Assembly: GCA_012034765.1 (NCBI GenBank)
Contig: JAAUOU010000038.1
Location: 1 to 39,172 of the forward strand
DNA: 39,172 nt
Source: Pleurocapsaceae cyanobacterium CSU_1_1
GTDB lineage: Bacteria > Cyanobacteriota > Cyanobacteriia > Cyanobacteriales > Xenococcaceae
Direction of reading: 5' to 3'
In this document: positions 1 through 8,171 of the stretch, piece by piece
Position numbering within the stretch: position 1 is the stretch's first letter
Layout: each line of letters opens with the position of its first letter
Notes under the pieces: generated by a model
Told to the model about the DNA's origin: nothing
Seen by the model: only the letters and a program-made list of their open reading frames with translations
Databases searched by the model: none
Program-made: the position numbers and the translations under genes

Positions 1-286
1 TTTAGATGTGGCTTTAAGGTTGCTCGAATCAAGCTAATATTATCCATAGGGTTTTATGTTTGAGTTTGGTTACTTTTCATCAAACCCTTTTTGGGTCTTT
101 CCTTGCAAGTTTTGTCCTGTACTTAGATTCATTCTTTAACTGGATGGCAATATGTTTTAGATGCTTTATCTCTCTAGCTACTTTTGAGAAATGGTATTAG
201 GTAAATTTTCTTGCCTCTAAGAAATCTCTAAAGTTATTCGCTAGTCTAAATATTACTTAAAGATTATTGAACAAGGAGAATATAAC
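1..286. other. Intergenic stretch upstream of gloA
   Basis: No supported reading frame, tRNA or strong hairpin is visible on either strand. The last 20 bases before gloA contain its Shine-Dalgarno sequence (AAGGAGAA at 273-280). The promoter of gloA presumably lies here, but no convincing -35/-10 pair stands out. Confidence 0.5.
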
Positions 287-691
287 ATGAAAATGTTGCA
301 CACTATGTTGCGAGTAGGGGATTTGGATCGCTCGCTCGCTTTTTATTGCGATCTTTTAGGGATGGAACTTTTAAGACGCAAAGATTATCCAGGCGGGGAG
401 TTTACTCTAGCATTTGTGGGTTACGGGTCAGAAAAAGATAACACTGTCATTGAACTTACCTACAATTGGGGCGTGTCAGAATATGACTTAGGTAAAGGTT
501 ATGGTCATATTGCCTTGGGTGTCGATGATATTTATGGTACTTGCGATCGCATTAAAGCTCAAGGCGGAAAAGTTAGTCGTGAGCCTGGTCCAATGAAGCA
601 CGGCAGCACCGTTATTGCTTTTGTTGAAGATCCCGACGGTTACAAAATTGAATTGATTCAGCTTGGCACACAAGGATCGGCAAAGAACTAG
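287..691 (+). CDS. gloA: Lactoylglutathione lyase (glyoxalase I)
   Basis: Isomerises the hemithioacetal of methylglyoxal and glutathione to S-lactoylglutathione, the first step of cytosolic methylglyoxal detoxification. The 134-residue protein has the usual length and the two-module vicinal-oxygen-chelate fold pattern, starting with [16 protein letters not shown]. The four metal ligands known from bacterial (Ni/Co-type) glyoxalase I fall exactly at His5, Glu56, His74 and Glu122. The [11 protein letters not shown] ending is typical of the family. The ATG is preceded by AAGGAGAA at 6-base spacing, which fixes the start. The gene stands alone; a heptamer repeat and a hairpin follow it. Assignment is firm from family motifs. 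Confidence 0.95.
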   Translation: MKMLHTMLRVGDLDRSLAFYCDLLGMELLRRKDYPGGEFTLAFVGYGSEKDNTVIELTYNWGVSEYDLGKGYGHIALGVDDIYGTCDRIKAQGGKVSREPGPMKHGSTVIAFVEDPDGYKIELIQLGTQGSAKN

Positions 692-704
692 TACTGCTTT
701 GTGT

Positions 705-732
705 AAGTAGCAAGTAGTAAGTAGTAAGTAGC
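705..732. repeat. Heptanucleotide tandem repeat (AAGTAG[C/T], 4 units)
   Basis: Four consecutive 7-base units AAGTAGC/AAGTAGT lie 14 bases after the gloA stop. This matches the short tandemly repeated repetitive (STRR) sequences known from cyanobacteria. At least three other heptamer types occur in the window. Confidence 0.75.
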
Positions 733-827
733 GAGTCAGATATCGTAGGGGTTTCAAATTAAATAAATGGGTTACTCTGTTACTCTATTTACACCCACGT
801 CTACTATAAATACTGACTGTCTAAAAC

Positions 828-854
828 AGCCCTGAGCATAGGGCTTTACTTATT
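828..854 (+). terminator. Probable terminator hairpin between gloA and the flavin-reductase gene
   Basis: A perfect 6-bp stem AGCCCT (828-833) / AGGGCT (840-845) with a 6-base loop is followed by a T-rich stretch. It lies between two convergent genes and could end transcription from gloA. The T-tract is interrupted, so strength is uncertain. Confidence 0.45.
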
Positions 855-877
855 TAAATGAAATTTAACAGATCGAT

Positions 878-1359
878 TTAGCCACCGTATTCCCAGCCAG
901 TACTAGATAATAATAGTTGCTCGCCTTCACGATGAATTCCCGAGGCAATTACTTCCCCAACATAAACTGTGTGGTCGCCTTCTTCTACTGTACCAACTAC
1001 CTTACATTCAATATATCCCAGTGAGTCCTGGATAATCGGACAGCCAGTTGCTTCTCCTTCATAAAATTCTACGTTCTCAAATTTATTGCCCACGCGAGTT
1101 TTAGGCTTAAAGAAAGATGCTGCTAAATCTTTTTGTGCTGATTCGAGGAAACTAATAGCAAAGACCTTAGTATTGTTAATCATTTCATGGGAAATAGTGC
1201 CTTTTTGACACAGTTAACTACCAAAGGGGGTTCAAAAGATGATTGCATTAACCAGCTAACTGTAAAACCATTCATTTCCTCTCCTTCCTTGACACCACAA
1301 ATGTAAAGTCCATGAGGAATTTTCCGCAGCATTGTTTTTTTTGCTTTCTGGTCTAACAC
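878..1359 (-). pseudogene. Flavin-reductase-like (FMN-binding) protein, interrupted by one frameshift
   Basis: Two adjacent frames together give one flavin-reductase-like domain of about 160 residues, the fold found free-standing and as the C-terminal part of cyanobacterial diflavin flavoproteins (flavodiiron proteins). The first part reads KIPHGLYICGVKEGEEMNGF...PPLVVNCVKK; the second continues SHEMINNTKVFAISFLESAQ to the ending STGWEYGG. They join if one A is added to the A5 run at 1202-1206 (coding strand), or if the ribosome slips by -1 on AAAAAG. The GTG start at 1359 is chosen because GGGAG lies 8 bases before it and MLDQKAKKTMLRKIPHG is a typical beginning; an ATG at 1404 is less likely. 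Whether the gene is dead, mis-sequenced or recoded cannot be told here. Confidence 0.75.
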
Positions 1360-1511
1360 AAGCTTTACTCCCTGATTTAAAATCATCAAACTATTAGGCA
1401 ACATTCTATCAAGCTTCCGTAGGCAGAAAAACTTTCTTTTGATAGAAGTAAAGCTTTAACTGTTGAGTAAATCTGACGCACTAAAACTGCATTTACCAGA
1501 AATTCTCTTAA

Positions 1512-2318
1512 TCAATCCCTGCTTGTTTTGCCTAATCCAGCAAAATCGAATAAATCTGTATCTGCTAAGTGAGAAGGAGTAACATTTTGCAGACTATTAA
1601 ATAAACTATTAATTCTTCCAGGTGATTCTCTTTCCCAGGTTTGCAGCATTTGCTTAATCTGTACTCGCTGGAGATTTTCCTGACTACCGCATAAATTACA
1701 GGGAATGATCGGAAAGTTTCTAGCGCTGGCATATTTTTGAATTTCTGTCTCACTACAGTAGGCTAGGGGGCGAATGACAATGTTACTACCATCGTCGCTC
1801 AACAGTTTGGGTGGCATAGCTTTTAGCTTTCCGCCATAAAACATATTGAGAAATAAAGTCTCGATAATATCATCACGATGATGTCCCAAAGCAATCTTAT
1901 TAATACCCTCTTCTGCTGCAACCCGATAAAGAACACCTCGACGTAAACGAGAGCATAAACCGCACATGGTTTTTCCAGTGGGAATAATGCTAGTAACGGT
2001 GCTATAGGTATCCTGTTCGACGATGCGATAGGGAACGTCTAAAGCCTCTAGATACTCTGGTAAGACATGTTGAGGAAATCCAGGTTGCTTCTGATCTAGA
2101 TTAACTGCCAATAAATCAAAGCTTACAGGTGCTTTACGCTGCAAGCTCAAGAGCAAATCTAGCATCGTGTAAGAATCCTTACCGCCAGATAGACAGACCA
2201 TGACGCGATCGCCATTTTCGATCATTTGATAATCGGCGATCGCTTTTCCTATCTGTCCTCGTAACCGCGCCTGAAGTCTTTTAAAATTATTAGAAGTACG
2301 AACCTTAGTGGCTTCCAT
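1512..2318 (-). CDS. ttcA: tRNA 2-thiocytidine(32) synthetase TtcA
   Basis: An Fe-S dependent enzyme that thiolates cytidine 32 of certain tRNAs in the cytoplasm. The PP-loop ATP-pyrophosphatase motif SGGKDS is at residues 44-49. Cys119 and Cys122 in the CGLC motif, and Cys210 in PCNLCGSQ, correspond to the cluster-binding cysteines of the family. The C-terminal [15 protein letters not shown] closely follows the TtcA signature, which separates it from the related TilS family. The 268-residue length is a little shorter than the enterobacterial enzyme (about 310). It appears to be a single gene; the frameshifted flavin gene lies downstream on the same strand, about 150 bases away. Confidence is high. 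Confidence 0.9.
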   Translation of the reverse strand: MEATKVRTSNNFKRLQARLRGQIGKAIADYQMIENGDRVMVCLSGGKDSYTMLDLLLSLQRKAPVSFDLLAVNLDQKQPGFPQHVLPEYLEALDVPYRIVEQDTYSTVTSIIPTGKTMCGLCSRLRRGVLYRVAAEEGINKIALGHHRDDIIETLFLNMFYGGKLKAMPPKLLSDDGSNIVIRPLAYCSETEIQKYASARNFPIIPCNLCGSQENLQRVQIKQMLQTWERESPGRINSLFNSLQNVTPSHLADTDLFDFAGLGKTSRD

Positions 2319-2419
2319 GTCTTATTATTTATACGTCTATTGTGAATTAGTAAATAAATTCACCGATCTAACAGTTCAACTCTAGCTTAAAGCCTAGAGC
2401 TTATAGCTATCAAAATTTA

Positions 2420-2863
2420 ATGCTCAATTTTAAATATTCCAGTTTAATCGATGCACCGATAGAAACAGTCTGGCAGTTTTATGAACGTCCTGATATTCTC
2501 GATCTTTTGACTCCTCCTTGGCAACCAGTCAAAATTATCCGCCGTGAAGGAGGTTTAGGAGTAGGTGCAATTAGTGAATTTCGACTCTCTCTGGCTGGTA
2601 TTCCCGTGCGCTGGATTGCAACTCATATCGAATGTATACCAAATCGCCTTTTTGTAGACGAACAAACAGATGGGCCAATGGAATCTTGGATACATCGTCA
2701 CGAATTTGCCCCAGAAGGCAACAAAACTAGATTAACAGATGCGATCGCCTATGAAATTCCAGGAGGTTTATTCGTGGAATTACTCTTAGGCTGGTGGGTG
2801 GATTTACGACTCAAAGACATGTTCCGCTATCGTCATCAAGTAACTCAAACCTATTGTAATTAA
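2420..2863 (+). CDS. SRPBCC-family ligand-binding protein
   Basis: A 147-residue protein of the START/Bet v 1-like (SRPBCC) superfamily, similar to the COG4276 group. It begins with the usual strand-helix pattern FKYSSLIDAPIETVWQFYER, has the Trp/His-rich middle (MESWIHRHEF) and ends in a helix-forming KDMFRYRHQVTQ. Such proteins bind hydrophobic ligands, but no substrate can be inferred. No signal peptide or membrane segment is visible, so it is probably cytoplasmic. Its stop codon overlaps by 4 bases the stop codon of the convergent PEP-enzyme gene, so there is no space for a terminator between them. Confidence 0.75.
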   Translation: MLNFKYSSLIDAPIETVWQFYERPDILDLLTPPWQPVKIIRREGGLGVGAISEFRLSLAGIPVRWIATHIECIPNRLFVDEQTDGPMESWIHRHEFAPEGNKTRLTDAIAYEIPGGLFVELLLGWWVDLRLKDMFRYRHQVTQTYCN

Positions 2864-5100
2864 TAATTCCGTCGTTCATTTAAAATCATTCGTTTTTCCG
2901 CACGAGCGATCGCTTTATAAGTTTGAGCAATGGCATCGGGTTCGACGGAAATAGCATCAATTCCCCACTGAACTAGCTTGTCAATTAAATCGGGGTGTTC
3001 TACTGGTGCTTGACCGCAAATACAGCATTCGAGATCGTAATCATGAGCAGTTTTGATTAACTCAGCGATCGCCTTATGCATAGCTGGATGGTTAGCATTT
3101 AAACCGCGATCGCTAAACTCACTTCGTTCTCGATCGACACCTAGAAGTAATTGAGTTAAATCATTAGTGCCAATGGCGATTCCCTGAACTCCTGCACGGA
3201 TATATTCAGGCAGCAACATAATCACCGAGGGGACTTCTGCCATAATCCAGACTTGAAAAGAATCGTGAATAGTTAAGCCGATGTTTTCTAGACGGCGATA
3301 ACAAAACTTAAATTCGTCAACGCTACGGACAAAAGGCAGAATTAAATTGATATTATGATGACCTTCTGCTGTAACGGTTTGCAATGCTTCCAACTCTAGA
3401 TCGAATAAAGTAGGATCGTTGATATATTTATAGACTCCGCGATCGCCTAAAACTGGATTAAGTGAGTCTTTGCCGTATAAATCCAAAGAGCGATAAAAGA
3501 CAGGACGAGGGGAAAATGCAGCAGCAAACTGGCGCAAATAGTTGCCTAAAGTTGCCACAAACTGCCTTTGAAAAGATTCCTGCCACTGAGCTAAAACTTG
3601 AGAAGATAATAAATCTGCCATCATTAATTCTGAACGTAATAATCCCACTCCATCGATCGGCAGTTTTGATGCAGTAGCAATACTCTCTGGTTGAGCAAGA
3701 TTAACCATTAGTTTAGTCCCAATGGGATAGGTGGGGGACAGTATACCTTTTAACGCAGGAGAACTGATTTGGTAATCATCCGTAGCGGGATAAACCCGAC
3801 CATCATCCCCGTTGAGTAAGATGCGATCGCCATGATGCAGGATTTTGCTAGCATCAGTGGCATTGGCGATCGCTGGAATACCAAGTTCTCTCGCAACTAT
3901 GGCAGCATGGCTATTTCTCCCGCCAATCTCAGTAATAATTCCTTTGACCTGTTTAATTAAACTGACGTGTTGAGGATCGATTACTTTGGTTACTAAAATC
4001 GCCCCAGGAGAAATTGGTGGAAGATGAAGAGCTAGATCTGGAATAACAGCTATCTCTGCTTGAACAGTACCTGGGGATACTGCCATCCCAGAGAGTAAAG
4101 GCGGTATCTTAGGCACAGAAAGATTCTGCGCGATCTTATCAGCTATAGCGCTATGAGAAATTAAGCGATCGCTAAACTGAGTACAGTAAAAATGAAGTGG
4201 GGTGTTTAATGATGAGTTGAAGGCATTCCAAACGAGATATTTGATCTCAGACTGTTGTTCGAGTATATTTTCAGTAAGCTCAATTAATTGAGCGATCGCT
4301 TCTGGATCGAGAACATAGGTTGTAGCCAGATGATCAGCAGGGAGATATGTTTCTAAGCACTCATCGAGCGGTGCAGATAGACCAACATTTTTTGCCCGAT
4401 AGGCGTAGTTTTTATGTCCTAAGTGTTGAAAGATAATTTGCCTGAGATCGCGGTCTAGATAATATTCATCTGGTTCAGTATCTCCTTGCAGTAGGCTATG
4501 CTCTAAACCCCAATTGGCTTTTATTTCCAGAAAATCATCGCTAATTTCTACAGTCCCTGAAGCATAAGCACTTTTAAGAGGTCTGACTAATATGGCCAAA
4601 TCGATCAGATCGTAGCTTAAGCCTAATTTCTGCCAATAAATTAGACTGCTGGCACTAAATAACTCTGACCAAACTGATTTGAGTGCTGTATTTAAAGCTT
4701 CACCATTGCAGTTACAGGTGTGCGATCGCCATAATGTATTTTCTCTAATATTTTGGCGATCGGGAGTAGTGACAAAGGGTTGCAGAATTAAACCAGGAGA
4801 ATTTAACTGTTGTGCCGCCTGAAATATTTCTGTTTGCCATATTTGGGGTATTGTAGTCTGCTCAATAATCTGCCGACTATTTCTCGCGAAAGCTTGTCTA
4901 CTCCGATAGTCTTGATCGTATGTAGTCAACAAAGACGCATCAATAAGTCGTAAAAACTTGCGCCATAAATTATTTCCTAAAACAAACCCAGGTATGATCG
5001 GATATCCATCTTGAAGTAATTGGCTGAGAATAAATAGTTTCTTCCCAACCAACGCTTGTTCTGCATATTGAATTTGTGAAAGCCAATAAATATCTTTCAA
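2860..5100 (-). CDS. PEP-utilising enzyme related to PEP synthase/PPDK, with a divergent ATP-binding part
   Basis: A 746-residue protein with the order ATP-grasp-like region, swivelling phosphohistidine domain, PEP/pyruvate TIM barrel. The swivelling domain has the catalytic His in GGRNSHAAIVARELGIPAIA. The barrel keeps GVGLLRSELMM, YRSLDLYGKD, LGDRGVYKYI, AEVPSVIM, GTNDLTQLLLG and the Cys-Gly motif CGQAP, so the PEP side looks intact. The first half is poorly conserved: where PEP synthases have an RSSATAEDLP-type motif it reads WRSHTCNCNGEA, although WGLEHSLLQGDTEPDEYYL is retained. It may therefore not work as an ordinary ATP-dependent PEP synthase. The ATG lies 4 bases after the stop of the parA-like gene, so the two are almost certainly co-transcribed. 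The exact reaction is not established. Confidence 0.75.
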   Translation of the reverse strand: MKDIYWLSQIQYAEQALVGKKLFILSQLLQDGYPIIPGFVLGNNLWRKFLRLIDASLLTTYDQDYRSRQAFARNSRQIIEQTTIPQIWQTEIFQAAQQLNSPGLILQPFVTTPDRQNIRENTLWRSHTCNCNGEALNTALKSVWSELFSASSLIYWQKLGLSYDLIDLAILVRPLKSAYASGTVEISDDFLEIKANWGLEHSLLQGDTEPDEYYLDRDLRQIIFQHLGHKNYAYRAKNVGLSAPLDECLETYLPADHLATTYVLDPEAIAQLIELTENILEQQSEIKYLVWNAFNSSLNTPLHFYCTQFSDRLISHSAIADKIAQNLSVPKIPPLLSGMAVSPGTVQAEIAVIPDLALHLPPISPGAILVTKVIDPQHVSLIKQVKGIITEIGGRNSHAAIVARELGIPAIANATDASKILHHGDRILLNGDDGRVYPATDDYQISSPALKGILSPTYPIGTKLMVNLAQPESIATASKLPIDGVGLLRSELMMADLLSSQVLAQWQESFQRQFVATLGNYLRQFAAAFSPRPVFYRSLDLYGKDSLNPVLGDRGVYKYINDPTLFDLELEALQTVTAEGHHNINLILPFVRSVDEFKFCYRRLENIGLTIHDSFQVWIMAEVPSVIMLLPEYIRAGVQGIAIGTNDLTQLLLGVDRERSEFSDRGLNANHPAMHKAIAELIKTAHDYDLECCICGQAPVEHPDLIDKLVQWGIDAISVEPDAIAQTYKAIARAEKRMILNERRNY

Positions 5101-5104
5101 AGCA

Positions 5105-6016
5105 TCAAGTTACAGCAGCTAACTCTTGTTTAACTGTCGTTTTAGCCAAGAATTCATCACTTAATTTCATAAATGCTTTTGACCCTCCAGAGTTGGGCAT
5201 AGCTACAGAAACAGGGGTAAATAAATCAACTGCTTTAGCCACGTTGACATCCATCGGAATTGATTGACTAAACAGTTGTTCGGGCAGAAAGTCGTCTTCA
5301 ACCCGTTTCATCACTTGTTTATAATATCTGCCCATTAACCCCCCAGCCGAAAGAATAAAGACAATCCCTAAAAGTTGAACCTTGACAGGGTGGGTATTTT
5401 TATGACTTTCTTTCAGTTTAGCAATTCTTCTTTCTAATAGCTGCATCCCAACTAAAGAGAGAGGTTCTGGTCGAGCAGGCAGTAAATAAAAATCGCTAGC
5501 AGCAATTCCACTACGAGTTAATAAATTATAACCAGGAGCGCAATCAAGGATAATAAAATCATAATAATCAACTACTGGGTCAAGAATCTGTCGAATTAGA
5601 ACCCGTTCAAAATCGTCCCAAACCTTTTGGAACTCTTGTTCATCTTTAGCGATCGCCTGTTGATGGAGCATTTGCGAAACTTGATACTCATCATAAAGTT
5701 CAATGTCTCCTGGCAGCAATTCTAAGCCGTGAATCCCACAAATCTGAGGAACGATGATGTCATCGACATTTAACTTACTCCAAGGATTGGGATCGATCGC
5801 ATTTTCTAGCAAATAGCTTAAAGTATGCTTTTTCTTACGTAACCTAGCAAAATCATGGGGTGAAAGCAAACTTAAGGTGGCGCTGATTTGTGAATCTAAA
5901 TCTAAAACCAATACTCGCTTGTTATGTCTTTGTGCTAAACAAGTAGCCAGATTAACAGTCAGAGTAGTTTTACCTACCCCGCCTTTCATGTTGACGGTGC
6001 TGATGATAGTTCCCAT
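5105..6016 (-). CDS. ParA-family ATPase (orphan)
   Basis: A 303-residue member of the ParA/MinD/Soj group of deviant Walker ATPases. It starts ISTVNMKGGVGKTTLTVNLA, with the signature lysine in KGGVGKTT. It then has the A' motif region VLVLDLDSQISAT and a Walker B-type strand DYYDFIILDCAPG. The signature lysine argues against the McdA group, where it is missing. No ParB, no parS-like site and no replication gene are visible, so a plasmid partition role is not supported. The ATG is preceded by AGGAAA at suitable spacing. It is first in a two-gene unit with the PEP-utilising enzyme. A spatial-organising or regulatory ATPase role is inference. Confidence 0.85.
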   Translation of the reverse strand: MGTIISTVNMKGGVGKTTLTVNLATCLAQRHNKRVLVLDLDSQISATLSLLSPHDFARLRKKKHTLSYLLENAIDPNPWSKLNVDDIIVPQICGIHGLELLPGDIELYDEYQVSQMLHQQAIAKDEQEFQKVWDDFERVLIRQILDPVVDYYDFIILDCAPGYNLLTRSGIAASDFYLLPARPEPLSLVGMQLLERRIAKLKESHKNTHPVKVQLLGIVFILSAGGLMGRYYKQVMKRVEDDFLPEQLFSQSIPMDVNVAKAVDLFTPVSVAMPNSGGSKAFMKLSDEFLAKTTVKQELAAVT

Positions 6017-6162
6017 GTTTGAATTTCCTAACTGTCCTTGTTAACGTTAGTGTCTCAATTAGGATTGTGGCAACGGCAAATCATAATATTTTCTAAAGTT
6101 TTGGTTTGGCTAACAGCATTATTTTGTATTGTTTGATATCTTACTGCTGCTAATTAAAGATT

Positions 6163-6190
6163 TTAAGGGCGAATGGCTGTTCGCCCTTAA
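6163..6190. repeat. Palindrome of the GGGCGAA-N6-TTCGCCC family
   Basis: A perfect 11-bp inverted repeat (6163-6173 / 6180-6190, loop TGGCTG) lies between the RTX gene stop and the parA gene start. A second member is at 11864-11895, and a decayed one lies near 20275-20292. Read on the minus strand it follows the RTX gene and could act as its transcript end. Such palindromes are common dispersed repeats in cyanobacterial intergenic DNA. Confidence 0.7.
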
Positions 6191-6239
6191 GGATTAATGT
6201 TGTCGTTAAAGTCCCAGATCTGACTCGAACTCGAACAAT

Positions 6240-7940
6240 CTAGGCAATAGTAAAGTCTTCTTGTGTAAAAGCAGCAGCACCAACGTTGACAATACTCGCC
6301 AAAACAGCATTACTATTACTCAAATCGTAAATGATCGTACCTGTTCCAGCAGCATTATCAACAATATTTAAATCACTAAAATCTAAAGAACCTGTAAAAC
6401 CCAAGAAATCAACACCGTTAACAAAGTCATTAATAACAATTGTGCCTTGACCTGATGCGATCGCAAAAATATCCGCGCCAGCACCACCAATCATAATGTC
6501 ATTACCATTTCCACCATAAAGTTTGTCATTTCCTGTTCCGCCGTTTAAAGTGTCATTGCCATCACCGCCATAGATAGTATCCGTTCCATCAAGACCACTA
6601 AAATAGTCATTACCATTTCCGCCAATGAGTAAATCATTGCCAGCTTTACCATAGAGTTTGTCATCGCCGTCGCCACCGCTTAAGGTATCATCGCCATCAC
6701 CGCCATCCAGGAGATCAATATTTACTCCGCCGTCTAGAGAATCATTACCAATGTCTCCTGCTAAGGTGTCTTTGCCAGATCCGCCAATGAGCGTATCGTT
6801 TCCTATGCCACCATAAAGTTTGTCATTTCCTATTCCGCCGTTTAAAGTATCATTGCCTTGATCGCCATAGATAATATCCGCTCCATCAAGACCACTAAAA
6901 TAGTCATTACCATTTCCGCCAATGAGTAAATCATTGCCAGCTTTACCATAGAGTCTGTCATTGCCATCCCCGCCGTTTAAGGTATCATCGCCATCACCGC
7001 CATCAAGGACATCAATATCTACTCCGCCGTCTAAAGAGTCATTACCCGCGTTTCCTATTAAAGTGTTTTTGCCTATTCCGCCAATGAGCGTATCGTTTTC
7101 TATGCCACCAGATAACGAATCATTACCATCACCACCATAGAAAAGATTAGAAATATTATCAGTATTCAAGTCTAATTTAATATTTTCTGAACCAATAGTA
7201 ATTTGAGTAGACTTGCCTAGAGTTTGATTATTTCCAGAAAAGCTGACATCGTAAGTCCCTGCTGGTAATGCCATCTGATAACCACCCGCTGACATACTAA
7301 CTGTAGTATAGGATGTATTGTCGGATTGACGAACTGCGGTTATTTTAATTCCTGCTAAACCTTCGCCGATCGTATAAAATTCATTTTCTAAAACTAAGTC
7401 GTTATAGGCTACACCTGTAAGGAAGACATTTGAGCCAGATTTGGCAAAGTTTTGAGTAACCATCAAAGCATTGTAACCACCATAATCTCCAGTAAGATTA
7501 CCTAAGCCAATTTCTTGAAAATCTGATTTTAAGATATTAGTGCGATGACCAGAACTTAAAAATAGGTTTCGGTGTATGTCGGCAGTGAAGTTGCTAAGGT
7601 TGATCGTTGCACTCGTACTTTTGAATGCAATATTTTCTCCAGCAACCCAGCTACCAGTAAATTGATAGCCAGCATTGGTCATGCGTTGTCGAGAAGTAGT
7701 TGCGTTGATGCCAGTATGGCTAAAAGTGTCTGTATCTAGCATCCATTGACTGTGAGATCGCGCTGCATCAATTAACAATAAATTAAAAGCTAGTGGCTGC
7801 TTAGAATTACTAGAAATAGTGTTAGCAGCTAATCCAGCATTTAAATCTATGCCAAATAAATCTGCTTCTAACTGGGGATTAAGACGGGCTTGATTAATTA
7901 ATTCGAGCAGATACTGCTCAGATGCTGAAGGTTGAACCAT
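6240..7940 (-). CDS. Secreted CAP-domain protein with RTX calcium-binding repeats
   Basis: A 566-residue protein. Residues about 7-165 form a CAP (SCP/PR-1-like) domain: YLLELINQARLNPQLEAD, the SHSQWMLDTDTFSHTG region, WVAGENIAF and SSGHRTNIL. A linker resembling a carboxypeptidase-regulatory-like domain follows (residues about 170-260). Then come about 22 nonapeptide repeats of the GGxGxDxLx type, which bind calcium and form a beta-roll. There is no N-terminal signal peptide. RTX proteins are normally exported by type I secretion through a C-terminal signal; the last 60 residues fit that role by position. No type I transporter gene is in the window. The repeats include a 297-bp exact-length duplication. 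Function outside the cell (adhesion, hydrolysis) is unknown. Confidence 0.85.
   Translation of the reverse strand: MVQPSASEQYLLELINQARLNPQLEADLFGIDLNAGLAANTISSNSKQPLAFNLLLIDAARSHSQWMLDTDTFSHTGINATTSRQRMTNAGYQFTGSWVAGENIAFKSTSATINLSNFTADIHRNLFLSSGHRTNILKSDFQEIGLGNLTGDYGGYNALMVTQNFAKSGSNVFLTGVAYNDLVLENEFYTIGEGLAGIKITAVRQSDNTSYTTVSMSAGGYQMALPAGTYDVSFSGNNQTLGKSTQITIGSENIKLDLNTDNISNLFYGGDGNDSLSGGIENDTLIGGIGKNTLIGNAGNDSLDGGVDIDVLDGGDGDDTLNGGDGNDRLYGKAGNDLLIGGNGNDYFSGLDGADIIYGDQGNDTLNGGIGNDKLYGGIGNDTLIGGSGKDTLAGDIGNDSLDGGVNIDLLDGGDGDDTLSGGDGDDKLYGKAGNDLLIGGNGNDYFSGLDGTDTIYGGDGNDTLNGGTGNDKLYGGNGNDIMIGGAGADIFAIASGQGTIVINDFVNGVDFLGFTGSLDFSDLNIVDNAAGTGTIIYDLSNSNAVLASIVNVGAAAFTQEDFTIA
6495..7088 (-). repeat. 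297-bp tandem duplication inside the RTX repeat region
   Basis: Two copies of a 297-bp segment (about 6792-7088 and 6495-6791) lie in tandem, each coding for exactly 11 nonapeptide RTX units (99 residues). Matching landmarks, such as the codons for LYGKAGNDLLIGGNGNDYF, recur at exactly 297-base offset with only scattered differences. This indicates a segmental duplication rather than independent growth of single units. Confidence 0.8.
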
Positions 7941-8082
7941 GGGAATTACTTGATTTTTGAAATATACTTGACTTTCAATGTAATCAAATTTGCTTGTTTT
8001 GCAAACAGTATTTATCCCATGTTTTCTGGTGAACAGAATGCCGTATATTTACTTAGATGATAACTTCTTAATGGCATTGAAA

Positions 8083-8158
8083 AAAATGCGATCGCTCTTA
8101 AGATCTAATTATCTTTGTGTAATTAGTCATCAAGACTGCTCTTACGCGATCGCATTTT
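8083..8158. terminator. Composite hairpin built from two HIP1 sites, downstream of hemB
   Basis: A perfect 13-bp inverted repeat, AAAATGCGATCGC (8083-8095) and its complement (8146-8158), encloses a second perfect hairpin CTAATTA (8105-8111) / TAATTAG (8120-8126). Both outer arms end in A/T runs, so on the minus strand the structure ends in T residues just after the hemB stop at 8172. It could also work in the other direction. It is likely a hemB terminator; this is inferred from structure only. Confidence 0.55.
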
Positions 8159-8171
8159 CAACTTTTTCAAA

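Noticed and set aside
5105-6016. Plasmid or phage partition locus
   Set aside because: No ParB, iterons or replication gene is near; neighbours are chromosomal housekeeping genes.
6495-7088. CRISPR-like periodic repeats
   Set aside because: The periodicity is 27 bases within one long open frame and encodes RTX nonapeptides; there are no unique spacers of constant length and no cas genes.
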